Virus record (IMG/VR): IMGVR_UViG_3300009285_003480
Span: 1 to 31,522 of that record
Reading direction: 5' to 3' (one strand)
Length of the DNA stretch: 31,522 nt
Origin: a virus
The notes under the pieces are model-generated. The model was not told the origin of the DNA. It did no database searches and was given only the letters and a program-made list of their open reading frames with translations. The position numbers and the translations under genes were made by a program. Position 1 is the stretch's first letter, and each line of letters opens with the position of its first letter. Below are positions 1 through 6,167 of the stretch, piece after piece.

Positions 1-713
1 ACGCCGGGCTAAACGCCGTGCAGATCGGCACGACGGTTGCCGGAGCCATTGCGGACTTCCGGGCGACGAGCATCGTGCTGAATGAGGCGGGGGCCGACTT
101 GGATGTGCGGGTTGAGGGAACAGGCACGATCAATGGGATATACTGGGACGCCAGCGCCAACAGTCTGGGCATCGGCAGAAGCGACCCCACGGCGATTACG
201 GCAGGCCATATCCTGCACCTGTTCAACGATATTTCTAATCGGGGCGCTTCCATTGCTATGACGCAGTATTCTGGGGCGGCGGGCACAGCCCCTGCGTCAT
301 CCATCTCGGCCTCCTACATTGCTCGTGGCACCGTGGCATCTCCTTCCGCAGTGCAATCGGGCGATGTCCTGGGCGGCTTATCTTTCACGGGTCACGATGG
401 CAGCGGTTTTGTAACTGCATCTCGCATCCGAATCTTTGGATACGCAGCAGAGAACTGGACGGGATCGAATAGAGGGACCTACATCGCATTCGACACGACC
501 AAGATCGGTACCAACACGAGGGCGGAAGCCCTACGCATTATGGACGACGGAACCCTAAAGCTGTCCAATGCTGCCTCATGGACCGCTAACGGAACAGCGG
601 CGGTCTCCTTGACCAATCTGGGACCTGCGGGGATCGGGACCTCAACCGTCGGCCAGTGGCTGACTATCGTAGATAGTGCCGGAGTGACCTACTATATTCC
701 CGCGTGGACATAG
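1..713 (+). CDS. Tail-fibre-like protein, C-terminal part (5' end outside window)
   Basis: The frame is open from the left edge (first full codon at 3) to TAG at 711-713, so at least 236 residues are visible and the gene starts upstream. The GTG at 18 is not a convincing start because the frame is open before it. The protein is rich in Gly, Ala, Ser and Thr with beta-strand-like segments (TGTINGIYWDASANSLGIG, RIRIFGYAAENW, EALRIMDDGTLKLSNAASW) and ends in TVGQWLTIVDSAGVTYYIPAWT-like sequence. That pattern is common at the C-terminus of phage tail fibres and other host-contact proteins. Receptor binding is inferred from this style only; no catalytic motif is visible. It is followed 9 nt later by the next plus-strand gene and fits the end of the structural module. 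Confidence 0.65.
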   Translation, partial: AGLNAVQIGTTVAGAIADFRATSIVLNEAGADLDVRVEGTGTINGIYWDASANSLGIGRSDPTAITAGHILHLFNDISNRGASIAMTQYSGAAGTAPASSISASYIARGTVASPSAVQSGDVLGGLSFTGHDGSGFVTASRIRIFGYAAENWTGSNRGTYIAFDTTKIGTNTRAEALRIMDDGTLKLSNAASWTANGTAAVSLTNLGPAGIGTSTVGQWLTIVDSAGVTYYIPAWT

Positions 714-722
714 GAGACCAAG

Positions 723-983
723 ATGCCCAAACCGACCAAGAAAGACTTTGTTCCACGTAAGTATCGCTTCATCAGTCTACTCATCACGGTGGACGCCGAC
801 GACAATCCGACCGGCGAGCTCCTGGTCGCCGTGTACACCAACGACATACGTGAGTTGGGCAGAGAGATAATCACCATCGACGCCCAATCGGACAAGAACG
901 ATGTGAAGAGACTGCAACAGGTCATCAAGAAAATCCTCCAGGCATACGAGCAGGAGACTAACTATGAGAGACTACCTAACTAG
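723..983 (+). CDS. Hypothetical 86-aa protein downstream of tail fibre
   Basis: ATG at 723 follows an AGGAGACC ribosome-binding site that overlaps the stop codon of the tail-fibre-like gene, so the two are probably co-translated. The protein starts MPKPTKKDFVPRKYRF, has a central beta-rich part (FISLLITVDADDNPTGELLV) and a charged helical C-terminus (NDVKRLQQVIKKILQAYEQE). I do not recognise the family. The position right after a tail fibre would suit a small tail-associated or chaperone-like protein, but this is context only. Confidence 0.6.
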   Translation: MPKPTKKDFVPRKYRFISLLITVDADDNPTGELLVAVYTNDIRELGREIITIDAQSDKNDVKRLQQVIKKILQAYEQETNYERLPN

Positions 984-1011
984 GTCATCTTCTAGCCGCC
1001 GGAGTAGTTTC

Positions 1012-1039
1012 TATAATAGTCACATAAAGGAACTATTAT
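1012..1039 (+). promoter_or_regulatory. TATAAT box within an inverted repeat covering the RBS and start codon
   Basis: TATAAT lies at 1012-1017. ATAATAGT (1013-1020) is a perfect inverted match to ACTATTAT (1032-1039), which contains the first two bases of the ATG at 1038. The 11-nt loop holds the AAAGGA ribosome-binding site (1026-1031). A read-through mRNA could fold this hairpin over the start codon. A transcript initiated from the TATAAT box (start near 1024) would lack the left arm. No good -35 box is visible, so the promoter is uncertain; the inverted repeat is certain. Confidence 0.45.
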
Positions 1040-1253
1040 GACCAAGAACAAACCAATCCCCGCTGGCGTTACCGAGCGCAACGTGCGCCTAGCAGAGAAC
1101 GAGATCAGCGCCTTGTATCAGTTGTTGGATCAGGTAACCGTGAAGGGTGTCGAGTCGAAGGCAGCCGTCCTAGGGATCATGCTAAAGCTACAGGAAGCGA
1201 TGGGGGTGAAGCAGATACCAGAAGCCCCGCCGCCTTCCGATGAAGCGCCATAA
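1038..1253 (+). CDS. Hypothetical 71-aa helical protein
   Basis: ATG at 1038 is preceded by AAAGGA at 1026-1031. The protein starts MTKNKPIPAGVTERNVRLAE, is mostly helical with alternating charged and Leu/Val residues (ENEISALYQLLDQVTVKGVE, VLGIMLKLQEAMG), and ends in a Pro-rich tail (PEAPPPSDEAP). This resembles small oligomeric helical phage proteins, but the family is not recognised. It is the last plus-strand gene before the long minus-strand block, and its last 77 nt overlap the 3' end of the convergent gene at 1177-1530. Its start region is embedded in the inverted repeat at 1013-1039. Confidence 0.55.
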   Translation: MTKNKPIPAGVTERNVRLAENEISALYQLLDQVTVKGVESKAAVLGIMLKLQEAMGVKQIPEAPPPSDEAP

Positions 1254-1530
1254 CTTCGTTGTAATCCGAGACAGCAACTTCGTAGCCCGCGGCAACGAAT
1301 GCGCGGGCTAGCTTTTCGACGGTGGCAGAACTCAACGGCCTGTCATGCGGGCAGAAGCCATCGACGCGATCCGGTCCCCGCACAAGCAACCCCCACTTCA
1401 TGCTGTCGAATGCGCAGAACTCCAGGAGTTCGGCGGCGATCTTCTGGCCCTTTGCGCGCCAGTCGTCGTTGTCCTCGATGGATTGCAGGCGAAGGACGAA
1501 CTGCGAGAGATCTACGATCTTCTGGCTCAT
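1177..1530 (-). CDS. Hypothetical 117-aa protein, convergent overlap
   Basis: Last gene of the minus-strand block. ATG at 1530 follows a GGAG motif at a 9-nt distance. The protein begins MSQKIVDLSQFVLRLQSIED and reads as a compact alpha/beta domain (GQKIAAELLEFCAFDSMKW, ATVEKLARAFVAAGYEVAV). The Ala/Ser/Pro-rich C-terminal 25 residues are encoded by DNA that overlaps the plus-strand gene ending at 1253. The overlap makes the exact 3' end less secure, although small convergent overlaps are normal in phages. No family recognised. Confidence 0.55.
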   Translation of the reverse strand: MSQKIVDLSQFVLRLQSIEDNDDWRAKGQKIAAELLEFCAFDSMKWGLLVRGPDRVDGFCPHDRPLSSATVEKLARAFVAAGYEVAVSDYNEVMALHRKAAGLLVSASPPSLPVALA

Positions 1531-1549
1531 GAGAGAGACTCCATGTGAA

Positions 1550-1867
1550 TTACTCCTGTTGTCGCAGCCACGCGGCCAGCGTTTTCAATGCGGCCAGCAC
1601 AGAGGCGTCGGACACCAAATGGGCGGGAGGGGATGGCTCCTCCATAAGTTCCGTGGCCTCGGCGTTGATCCAGCCGGGGATTGCCCCGCCGTTTGCAGGA
1701 GATCTCCAGTGCACGAACCGCAGCCAGCCCTTGTACTCGGCCATGACGTGGATCTGTGAACCCTGAACCAACCGCCCCAAGTTCTGGGCGGTGTCCCGGA
1801 AGTTATCCCGGACGGTGGTTGAACTGACCTTCACCCTTACCCAGTAGTTTACGGGTTTCTCTGGCAT
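1550..1867 (-). CDS. SH3b-like domain protein (105 aa)
   Basis: The start is ATG at 1867, with AGGAG 8 nt upstream overlapping the previous gene's stop. Residues ~8-70 have the bacterial SH3 (SH3b) layout: a V(R)V start, STTVRDNFRDTAQNLGRL (the usual 'VR..PS..S.VIG.L' strand-turn), QGSQIHVMAEYKGWLRF and a final GWINAEATEL strand. SH3b domains often bind cell-wall peptides and are found in endolysins and wall-associated proteins. Here the domain stands nearly alone with a short helical tail and no signal peptide. A role in wall binding during lysis is inferred; the endolysin (6164-6853) carries no visible wall-binding domain of its own. Confidence 0.65.
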   Translation of the reverse strand: MPEKPVNYWVRVKVSSTTVRDNFRDTAQNLGRLVQGSQIHVMAEYKGWLRFVHWRSPANGGAIPGWINAEATELMEEPSPPAHLVSDASVLAALKTLAAWLRQQE

Positions 1868-1878
1868 GTCGTTGTCTC

Positions 1879-2220
1879 CTAGTGGTACTTGCAATCGAGT
1901 TCGGCGTGTTCTGGGAAGATCTCTTTGCCGCACAGCTTGCACGTGTGCGGCGCTGGCGGTTCGGCTGTCTCATCTACGGCATCGCGCTGGGCATACCATT
2001 CCTTTTCCTTGCGCTCCATGGCCCGCAACTTTGACGCCTCGATGCAGATCATCGCCCGAGCGGCGAATGGTGCAATTCCTCTCCATTTTGCGGAGATGCG
2101 CAATCTTTCCATGGCCCGGATGATGAGCTCGATATCGCCGTTCAGTTCGCCAAGGAGTTGCGCCGCGATGGAGCGCAGATGCTTGCCGCCGGGGCTTTCC
2201 AGGGGGACGAGTGTATCCAT
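1879..2220 (-). CDS. Hypothetical 113-aa protein with C-terminal zinc-knuckle-like Cys/His cluster
   Basis: I place the start at ATG 2220 because the in-frame sequence upstream to 2439 is the out-of-frame shadow of the adjacent nuclease-like fragment. The first ~80 residues are helical (SIAAQLLGELNGDIELIIRA, ASKLRAMERKEKEWYAQRD). The end is HTCKLCGKEIFPEHAELDCKYH, with a CxxC pair followed by Cys and His, suggesting one structural metal site. The ribosome-binding site at 2220 is weak, so the start is uncertain. Function unknown. Confidence 0.55.
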   Translation of the reverse strand: MDTLVPLESPGGKHLRSIAAQLLGELNGDIELIIRAMERLRISAKWRGIAPFAARAMICIEASKLRAMERKEKEWYAQRDAVDETAEPPAPHTCKLCGKEIFPEHAELDCKYH

Positions 2221-2222
2221 GC

Positions 2223-2458
2223 TTAGGATTTCTGCGAGGCGCGCCGTCGTCTGATTGTCTTTGCGGCGCCAGGCGCTTGGGCCAGCGGCGTAGGCCGCCC
2301 ATCGATCCCGACTGCCCCGATCACCAGCAGCGCCTCGTGGCTCGTTCTCACCACCGCGTAGTGGTCCTTCCATGTCTTTTGGAACTCTTCCTGATCGTTC
2401 TCCAAAGAACTGATCGAGGTCTTCACTTCCAGGAGCCATGTTCTTTCCTCGTTAGTTC
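2223..2458 (-). pseudogene. VRR-NUC-like nuclease fragment without a clear start codon
   Basis: The frame ending at 2223 encodes TWLLEVKTSISSLENDQEEF followed by a W...VVRTSHEALLVIG segment. This matches the second half of VRR-NUC/PD-(D/E)XK phage nucleases: the E-x-K strand, a DQ helix and a 'VVRs..eAL' strand. The first half with the earlier acidic residue is missing, and no in-frame ATG/GTG/TTG lies between the upstream gene's stop (2459) and the E-V-K motif. A well-placed ATG at 2439 behind GAGGAAAG sits in the wrong frame. Either an indel broke the gene near its start, the true start overlaps the upstream gene (ATG at 2549), or this is a remnant. The last 25 residues are basic and low in complexity. 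Confidence 0.4.
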
Positions 2459-2794
2459 CTAGCGGGACGACAACAAAGCAACTACTTGCCCTATGCACCT
2501 GCTGGGATCGCTCTTGAGCATGCCCGGTGTGTATTCCAAAACACACCATCCGCTTGAGGTGGCCCAGTTCATCTTCTCGCGGTCCTTCTCGAAGCCTGCG
2601 CCCCGAGTGTGGCGGCCTCTTTGATAAACCGACCCATGCAGTTCGACGGCGACTTTCCACTCAGGCCAAGTCAGGTCGTAGCGCCAACGGCGATCCGGGT
2701 TCAGGCGAGCCTCTCTTTCCGGGGGCGGCATGTCGGGCGCATGGACTTTCCAGTAGAACAGAAATGTATCCTCTAGGTCGCTTGGCTCTCTCAT
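2459..2794 (-). CDS. DUF559/Vsr-like PD-(D/E)XK endonuclease (111 aa)
   Basis: The start at ATG 2794 overlaps the upstream gene's stop as ATGA. The protein shows the core of very-short-patch-repair-like and DUF559 nucleases: an N-terminal acidic helix (E9), WRYDLTWPEWKVAVELHG with D40 and E51, then GRHTRGAGFEKDREKMNWAT and GWCVLEYTPGML. The R-H-x-R-G-x-G-(Y/F)-x-x-D-x-x-K signature is typical of these single-domain nucleases, which cut or nick DNA in repair or phage DNA processing. All core residues appear present. It sits next to another nuclease-like fragment (2223-2458). Confidence 0.7.
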   Translation of the reverse strand: MREPSDLEDTFLFYWKVHAPDMPPPEREARLNPDRRWRYDLTWPEWKVAVELHGSVYQRGRHTRGAGFEKDREKMNWATSSGWCVLEYTPGMLKSDPSRCIGQVVALLSSR

Positions 2795-3297
2795 GCCTGC
2801 CCCGATTGACCAATAACCGTACCGTAAATCCCGAGCACCTGGCCCTCCTTGGGCGTGTAGTCCCCACGAAGGCAGCGCCGCACGACCCACAGGCCCAGGC
2901 CTACTTCGGCCACGATCTCCCCCAGCGTCTTGCCCTCGGACCTTAGAGAACGAACACGGGCAACTACATCTGGCGCAACCCTGGGGCCACTGACCTTTCC
3001 GTATTTGCGGGCGCCCTCGTCCTTTTCTGCCTGCGTTCTGCTGTCCTCGAATTTCTCGGCCTTTCCATGCCTGCCACCTTGTAGTCTGGCAATCTCGCAC
3101 TGTACGTCTACCAGCTTCTCGACATCCGAGCCAGTCATGGCGCAGAAGAGCCGAATAACCTCGGTCGGAAAACCGCATACAAGGAAATGCACCAGATTAT
3201 CGGCCTGGGACTGCTGATCAAGGTCCGCAACATCCGAGAAGTCCTTTTCCCCCACCATCACGCCACATTTCATGTAGGACAGCGATCTCGTTCCCAT
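2791..3297 (-). CDS. HTH DNA-binding protein (resolvase-type HTH), 168 aa
   Basis: Start ATG 3297 overlaps the previous stop by 1 nt. Residues ~112-145 (VARVRSLRSEGKTLGEIVAE and onward, ending RRCLRG) match the helix-turn-helix of resolvases/invertases (HTH_7-like). The N-terminal ~70 residues are uncharacterised (GEKDFSDVADLDQQSQADNL) and no serine-recombinase catalytic domain is present, so this is not a recombinase. The middle (80-105) is a charged, probably flexible linker. It could be a regulator or an accessory factor for the overlapping endonuclease. Confidence 0.55.
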   Translation of the reverse strand: MGTRSLSYMKCGVMVGEKDFSDVADLDQQSQADNLVHFLVCGFPTEVIRLFCAMTGSDVEKLVDVQCEIARLQGGRHGKAEKFEDSRTQAEKDEGARKYGKVSGPRVAPDVVARVRSLRSEGKTLGEIVAEVGLGLWVVRRCLRGDYTPKEGQVLGIYGTVIGQSGQA

Positions 3298-3509
3298 CAG
3301 TGCTTGCTCCAGTAGGCCGTGAGGGCTATTCTCGCCAGCTTCCCCAGCTCCTCGTCTGTCTTCTCGGTCATCGCCTCCTCCACCAGCGGGTACAGCAGGT
3401 CCAGGGCATCCTCGATGTCCTGGGCGGTGATCCAGGACCCATCCGTGCTCTTGGCGTACACCTTGAGCTTGCTGCCCATGCCCGTCGTGACTACGCTCCA
3501 CTCAGACAT
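3297..3509 (-). CDS. Hypothetical 70-aa protein
   Basis: The preferred start is ATG 3509 (MSEWSVVTTGMGSKLKVYAK). An in-frame ATG at 3545 touches the stop of the preceding small membrane gene but lacks a ribosome-binding site. The protein has a short beta-like N-terminus (KLKVYAKSTDGSWITAQDIE) and an acidic helical C-terminus. It overlaps the HTH gene by 1 nt. A third frame across 3509-3560 could encode a 23-aa Cys-containing peptide (MPSPDEWVFCGPG...), which I could not confirm. Function unknown. Confidence 0.45.
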   Translation of the reverse strand: MSEWSVVTTGMGSKLKVYAKSTDGSWITAQDIEDALDLLYPLVEEAMTEKTDEELGKLARIALTAYWSKH

Positions 3510-3545
3510 CTTTCGGCAAACTCTCCGGGGCCGCAGAACACCCAT

Positions 3546-3641
3546 TCATCCGGCGACGGCATTCAGAATACTCAGCATGATGAGTAAAATTACTAGTAAC
3601 GCCACAGTGCCGCAAAGGCCGGGGCGGTACTCCAAGGGCAT
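3546..3641 (-). CDS. Small membrane protein, 31 aa
   Basis: A short frame from ATG 3641 to TGA 3546-3548 encodes MPLEYRPGLCG followed by one strongly hydrophobic segment (TVALLVILLIMLSILNAVAG). It follows the neighbouring 41-aa membrane protein with a 3-nt gap, and the downstream gene begins right after it. A single transmembrane helix is the only visible feature. It belongs to a run of tiny membrane genes around the metallopeptidase. Confidence 0.4.
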   Translation of the reverse strand: MPLEYRPGLCGTVALLVILLIMLSILNAVAG

Positions 3642-3644
3642 CTC

Positions 3645-3770
3645 TCAGTCTTCTCCGGGGAAGATGCGTGCGGCCAGCAACAGAAGAGCTGTCACAACGG
3701 CAATTCCCGCGATCAGACCGACGACAATCCCCACGAACACGAGGGCTATCCCCACCAACGTCGGCGTCAT
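3645..3770 (-). CDS. Small membrane protein, 41 aa
   Basis: ATG 3770 overlaps the metallopeptidase stop as ATGA, which supports the start and suggests translational coupling. The protein is almost entirely hydrophobic (MTPTLVGIALVFVGIVVGLI and on through GIAVVTALLLLAA), giving one long or two short transmembrane helices, and ends in ARIFPGED. It might be an accessory of the membrane-anchored metallopeptidase or a small holin-like peptide; the sequence does not decide. Confidence 0.55.
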   Translation of the reverse strand: MTPTLVGIALVFVGIVVGLIAGIAVVTALLLLAARIFPGED

Positions 3771-4825
3771 TGGCAAATCTCTCCTAGGTAGGGATCCAAC
3801 AGCGCCCGCGTGTCATCGAACTGAAGCCCGATCACCGTGTAGATGCCGGGGCGCGTACTGTCGCCCCAGAGACCGGTGTTGAGTTTCTCGTCGTAGCACA
3901 CGCCGGCGAGCACCATGTCTTCCCACGGGATGGCGCCGTACTTCTCGACGATCCCCATCCTCTCGGACAAGTGTCCTTCCCAGAAGCGGTCGATCTTGTC
4001 CGCCTGGCGCTCCTTGATTGCATCACGCAGGAACAAGTCGGCGAAGGCCTCGTAGGCCCACGACGCGTGCAACTCGTACAGCCGGTAGAACAGGCCGCCA
4101 CGCGCCAGTCCCTCGATATCTCCCCAGAATGCCCTACAAGCTATCTCGTCGCCGTAGTTACACATGCCCGCCAATATCTCGGTCGCGGCAGCGGTCGTGT
4201 GCGATTCAAGGAACTCACTCGGGGCCTTGATGAAGTTGCCACCCTGCACGTGGACCAGTTCATGCACGAGGACGGACAAGGCAGAGGCCTCGTCGTCCCA
4301 CAAGGGTTCGGAGAACAGACGCTCGTTGAGCACGACGATGGGCGGCGTCATGCTTGGCACCGTCCCGGCAACCAGAAGGGAACGGGCGCCCAGGAGAGGG
4401 GCAAAGAACGCCTTGCTCGGATAACGGGCGGTCCCGGCCATCCGTTCGTACTCGAACATTGGCACGATACGCAAGGTCGTGTCTAGCAGCCAACGGGAAT
4501 TCGTGGTCATGCCCCAGGTCTGGTCCGGGTCGTAGACGCGGGACTCGATGTAGTCGGGGTCGAATGGCACAAGTTCCCCGGCGAGTTGGTGCGCCTTGAG
4601 CGCGAGGAGTACATCCCGCTTGATCGCCTCGGGGATAGGCTGGTTCAGTCCCCACACGACGCCAGCGACGAGGGCGGGGGGTAGCAGAACCCGCAAGACG
4701 GGGCGCAGAAGGACGCGCCACGTTGCCACGGCGTATCGCCACAACAACCGGGCTAGTGGTACGAGGGCCTTGATCCCAAGGGTTCCGAACAACGCCTTCG
4801 CCAAGTTGACTACCAATGCCTTCAT
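3767..4825 (-). CDS. Membrane-anchored HExxH zinc metallopeptidase (352 aa)
   Basis: ATG 4825 overlaps the preceding gene's stop as ATGA. Residues ~10-60 hold hydrophobic segments with Arg between them (LVPLARLLWRYAVATWRVLL, VLLPPALVAGVVWGL), so the protein is probably anchored in the membrane. The catalytic zinc motif HELVH is at residues 188-192, with possible third ligands at E204, E207 or E216 (SEFLESHTTAAATEI), as in gluzincin-type proteases. Four Cys lie further on, two of them at positions 222 and 230. An exposed domain on the outer face would act on host-surface or envelope proteins. Such an enzyme is not a standard phage lysis protein. It is flanked by a Thr/Pro-rich membrane protein and tiny membrane peptides. 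Substrate unknown. Confidence 0.7.
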   Translation of the reverse strand: MKALVVNLAKALFGTLGIKALVPLARLLWRYAVATWRVLLRPVLRVLLPPALVAGVVWGLNQPIPEAIKRDVLLALKAHQLAGELVPFDPDYIESRVYDPDQTWGMTTNSRWLLDTTLRIVPMFEYERMAGTARYPSKAFFAPLLGARSLLVAGTVPSMTPPIVVLNERLFSEPLWDDEASALSVLVHELVHVQGGNFIKAPSEFLESHTTAAATEILAGMCNYGDEIACRAFWGDIEGLARGGLFYRLYELHASWAYEAFADLFLRDAIKERQADKIDRFWEGHLSERMGIVEKYGAIPWEDMVLAGVCYDEKLNTGLWGDSTRPGIYTVIGLQFDDTRALLDPYLGEICQ

Positions 4826-5397
4826 GTCAGCCTCCCTGGATAGTAATACCCGTTCTGGTCGTCATCCTCGTCGTCGTTGCCACGGTCGGGATGATTGCCT
4901 GGATCGCAATCTTCGCCGCCATTGCCTTCGCCTTTGTTGCAATGCTTCCTGGGCTCTTTCGTCGGCGGAACGGCCGTCGGTGTAGGCTCGTCGGTCGGCG
5001 GCATTGGCGTCGGCGTGATGGTGCCTTTCGCTGTCGGCGTTGGGGACGCCGTGTAGCACTCGCCCCACTCGCACGGAATGATCGTGGGCGGCCTACCCGT
5101 AGGAGTAGACACGATTTCGGTTTCCGTGGCTGTGGGGGGTTCCTGGCGTCGCATGGTGGCTGTTGGGGAGGGTTCCTCAAAAGGTGTAGTTGGAGTGGCG
5201 AAAACACTGGTTTCTGTCGGTAACTGACACACGACCTGCGTCGGTGTCGCCGTCGGCGCTGCGGTCACTTCCGGCCGACACGGGGACGACACGACAGCAA
5301 TCTCTTGGTCGGCGTTTGAGGCCCACAAAGCCCCTATGACCAATGCACCCAAGAACGAGATCGCATAGAGTACCCCATAGAATGGCAACCGTCTCAC
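4822..5397 (-). CDS. Secreted or membrane-anchored Thr/Pro-rich stalk protein (191 aa)
   Basis: Residues 1-26 form a signal/anchor sequence (MRRLPFYGVLYAISFLGALV). Residues ~40-150 are Thr/Pro/Ala-rich low-complexity sequence (PEVTAAPTATPTQ, TITPTPMPPTDEPTPTAVPP) with Cys residues at 40, 57 and around 110-117. The C-terminus has CNKGEGNGGEDCDPGNHPDR and a run of Asp/Asn before a Tyr-rich end. Thr-Pro linkers of this kind and the 'CNKGxGNGxExCDPG' pattern are frequent in exported proteins of Chloroflexota and some Actinomycetota, so this is my main host clue. It may be a surface-displayed stalk working with the metallopeptidase it overlaps. Low complexity limits confidence in function. Confidence 0.65.
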   Translation of the reverse strand: MRRLPFYGVLYAISFLGALVIGALWASNADQEIAVVSSPCRPEVTAAPTATPTQVVCQLPTETSVFATPTTPFEEPSPTATMRRQEPPTATETEIVSTPTGRPPTIIPCEWGECYTASPTPTAKGTITPTPMPPTDEPTPTAVPPTKEPRKHCNKGEGNGGEDCDPGNHPDRGNDDEDDDQNGYYYPGRLT

Positions 5398-5400
5398 TAT

Positions 5401-5475
5401 CTAGTCCTCCATTCCTGCCAAGAGTGACGCGACGCCGAGCAGTAAGACGAGGAGAAACAAAGCTTCGGTCATCAT
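5401..5475 (-). CDS. Tiny membrane peptide, 24 aa
   Basis: ATG 5475 (or the next codon, 5472) follows GGGAGG and overlaps the preceding stop as ATGATGA. The sequence is MMTEALFLLVLLLGVASLLA plus GMED, which is a single transmembrane helix with an acidic end. It ends 3 nt before the start of the Thr/Pro-rich gene. Similar 20-30 aa hydrophobic peptides occur in phage lysis and envelope-control regions. Function unknown. Confidence 0.4.
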   Translation of the reverse strand: MMTEALFLLVLLLGVASLLAGMED

Positions 5476-5600
5476 GACCCTCCCCATCTGCTTGTCTTGT
5501 GCTTGCCTTCGACGACGGTCCAGAACATCCAAACCGCCACAATAGTTCCCGACACGAGAACTACCTCTACCAGAGTTGCCGCAAGAAATATTGCAAGCAT
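5472..5600 (-). CDS. Small membrane protein, 42 aa
   Basis: I choose ATG 5600 because it follows AGGAGTAGGGACA and begins 11 nt after the zinc-ribbon gene's stop. A longer in-frame start at 5666 would overlap that gene by 55 nt. The protein is MLAIFLAATLVEVVLVSGTI, VAVWMFWTVVEG and a basic tail KHKTSRWGGS, so one or two membrane helices with a positive cytoplasmic end. Its stop overlaps the 24-aa peptide. It belongs to the membrane cluster around the metallopeptidase. Confidence 0.5.
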   Translation of the reverse strand: MLAIFLAATLVEVVLVSGTIVAVWMFWTVVEGKHKTSRWGGS

Positions 5601-5611
5601 TGTCCCTACTC

Positions 5612-5737
5612 CTAGTGTTGCCAGTAAAAGTACAGCGGAGAGCCGCACATCTCGCAAGGGCCCCATGTGCCACCTTCGTAGTCCACGACGTTGACTGGTG
5701 TATACCAGTCGCACACGTAGCACCAAATCAGTAGCAA
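5612..5737 (-). CDS. Zinc-ribbon-like 41-aa protein with TTG start
   Basis: A short frame starting at TTG 5737 behind GGAGAG (5-nt spacing, overlapping the upstream stop) encodes MLLIWCYVCDWYTPVNVVDY followed by EGGTWGPCEMCGSPLYFYWQH. Two CxxC pairs 20 residues apart are the hallmark of a rubredoxin/zinc-ribbon fold. The neat fit between the upstream stop and the downstream ribosome-binding site supports it as a real gene. Small zinc ribbons in phages may bind nucleic acid or host polymerase; no target can be named. Confidence 0.55.
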   Translation of the reverse strand: MLLIWCYVCDWYTPVNVVDYEGGTWGPCEMCGSPLYFYWQH

Positions 5738-5739
5738 GG

Positions 5740-5937
5740 CTACTCTCCATCGTCGTTCTCAAGCATCTCATAAAGGAACTTCTCGCGCTGCAACGTGGCC
5801 GCCAGTGCGTCGTAGACATCCGCAAACGGGAAAGCCGGATCGGTAACGTCGGTGGGGGGCGCTGCGCGTATCGCATCACGATACCACTCGTACGACTCAA
5901 GGACGCTGATGCTTTTATCGCGCGATTGCGGTTTCAT
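5740..5937 (-). CDS. Hypothetical 65-aa protein
   Basis: ATG 5937 overlaps the previous stop as ATGA. The protein is MKPQSRDKSISVLESYEWYR, a Pro-rich turn (AAPPTDVTDPAFPF) and an acidic helical end (ALAATLQREKFLYEMLENDD). Nothing in it identifies a family. It is part of a chain of overlapping small genes running from the endolysin towards the membrane cluster. Confidence 0.5.
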   Translation of the reverse strand: MKPQSRDKSISVLESYEWYRDAIRAAPPTDVTDPAFPFADVYDALAATLQREKFLYEMLENDDGE

Positions 5938-6167
5938 GGCTTCTCTTCCGGGCCATAGATCTCGCGCCAATCCGGATGCCGTTTGCACCATACCTCGCAT
6001 AGCGCCTGACCATCGGAATGAAACACGCCGACGAGTTCTCCGGGCGCTTTGGCGGCGATAATGGTTAGCCCTGTAATGACATCGCCCGTTCCTTCTTCGT
6101 ACGGAACAAACGCCGGCATCTCGTTATGTTCCCAGAATGTGACATCTAGCATCCATGTCTCGTTCAT
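5934..6167 (-). CDS. Hypothetical 77-aa protein
   Basis: ATG 6167 overlaps the endolysin stop as ATGA, which fixes the start (MNETWMLDVTFWEHNEMPAF). The protein is mostly beta-like, with an acidic loop (VPYEEGTGDVITGLTIIAAK) and one Cys pair (LCEVWC). No family recognised. The close coupling to the endolysin suggests co-expression late in infection, but a lysis role is not shown. Confidence 0.5.
   Translation of the reverse strand: MNETWMLDVTFWEHNEMPAFVPYEEGTGDVITGLTIIAAKAPGELVGVFHSDGQALCEVWCKRHPDWREIYGPEEKP

Noticed and set aside
2791-3297. Serine recombinase/integrase
   Set aside because: Only the resolvase-type HTH is present; the catalytic domain with the active Ser and Arg residues is missing.
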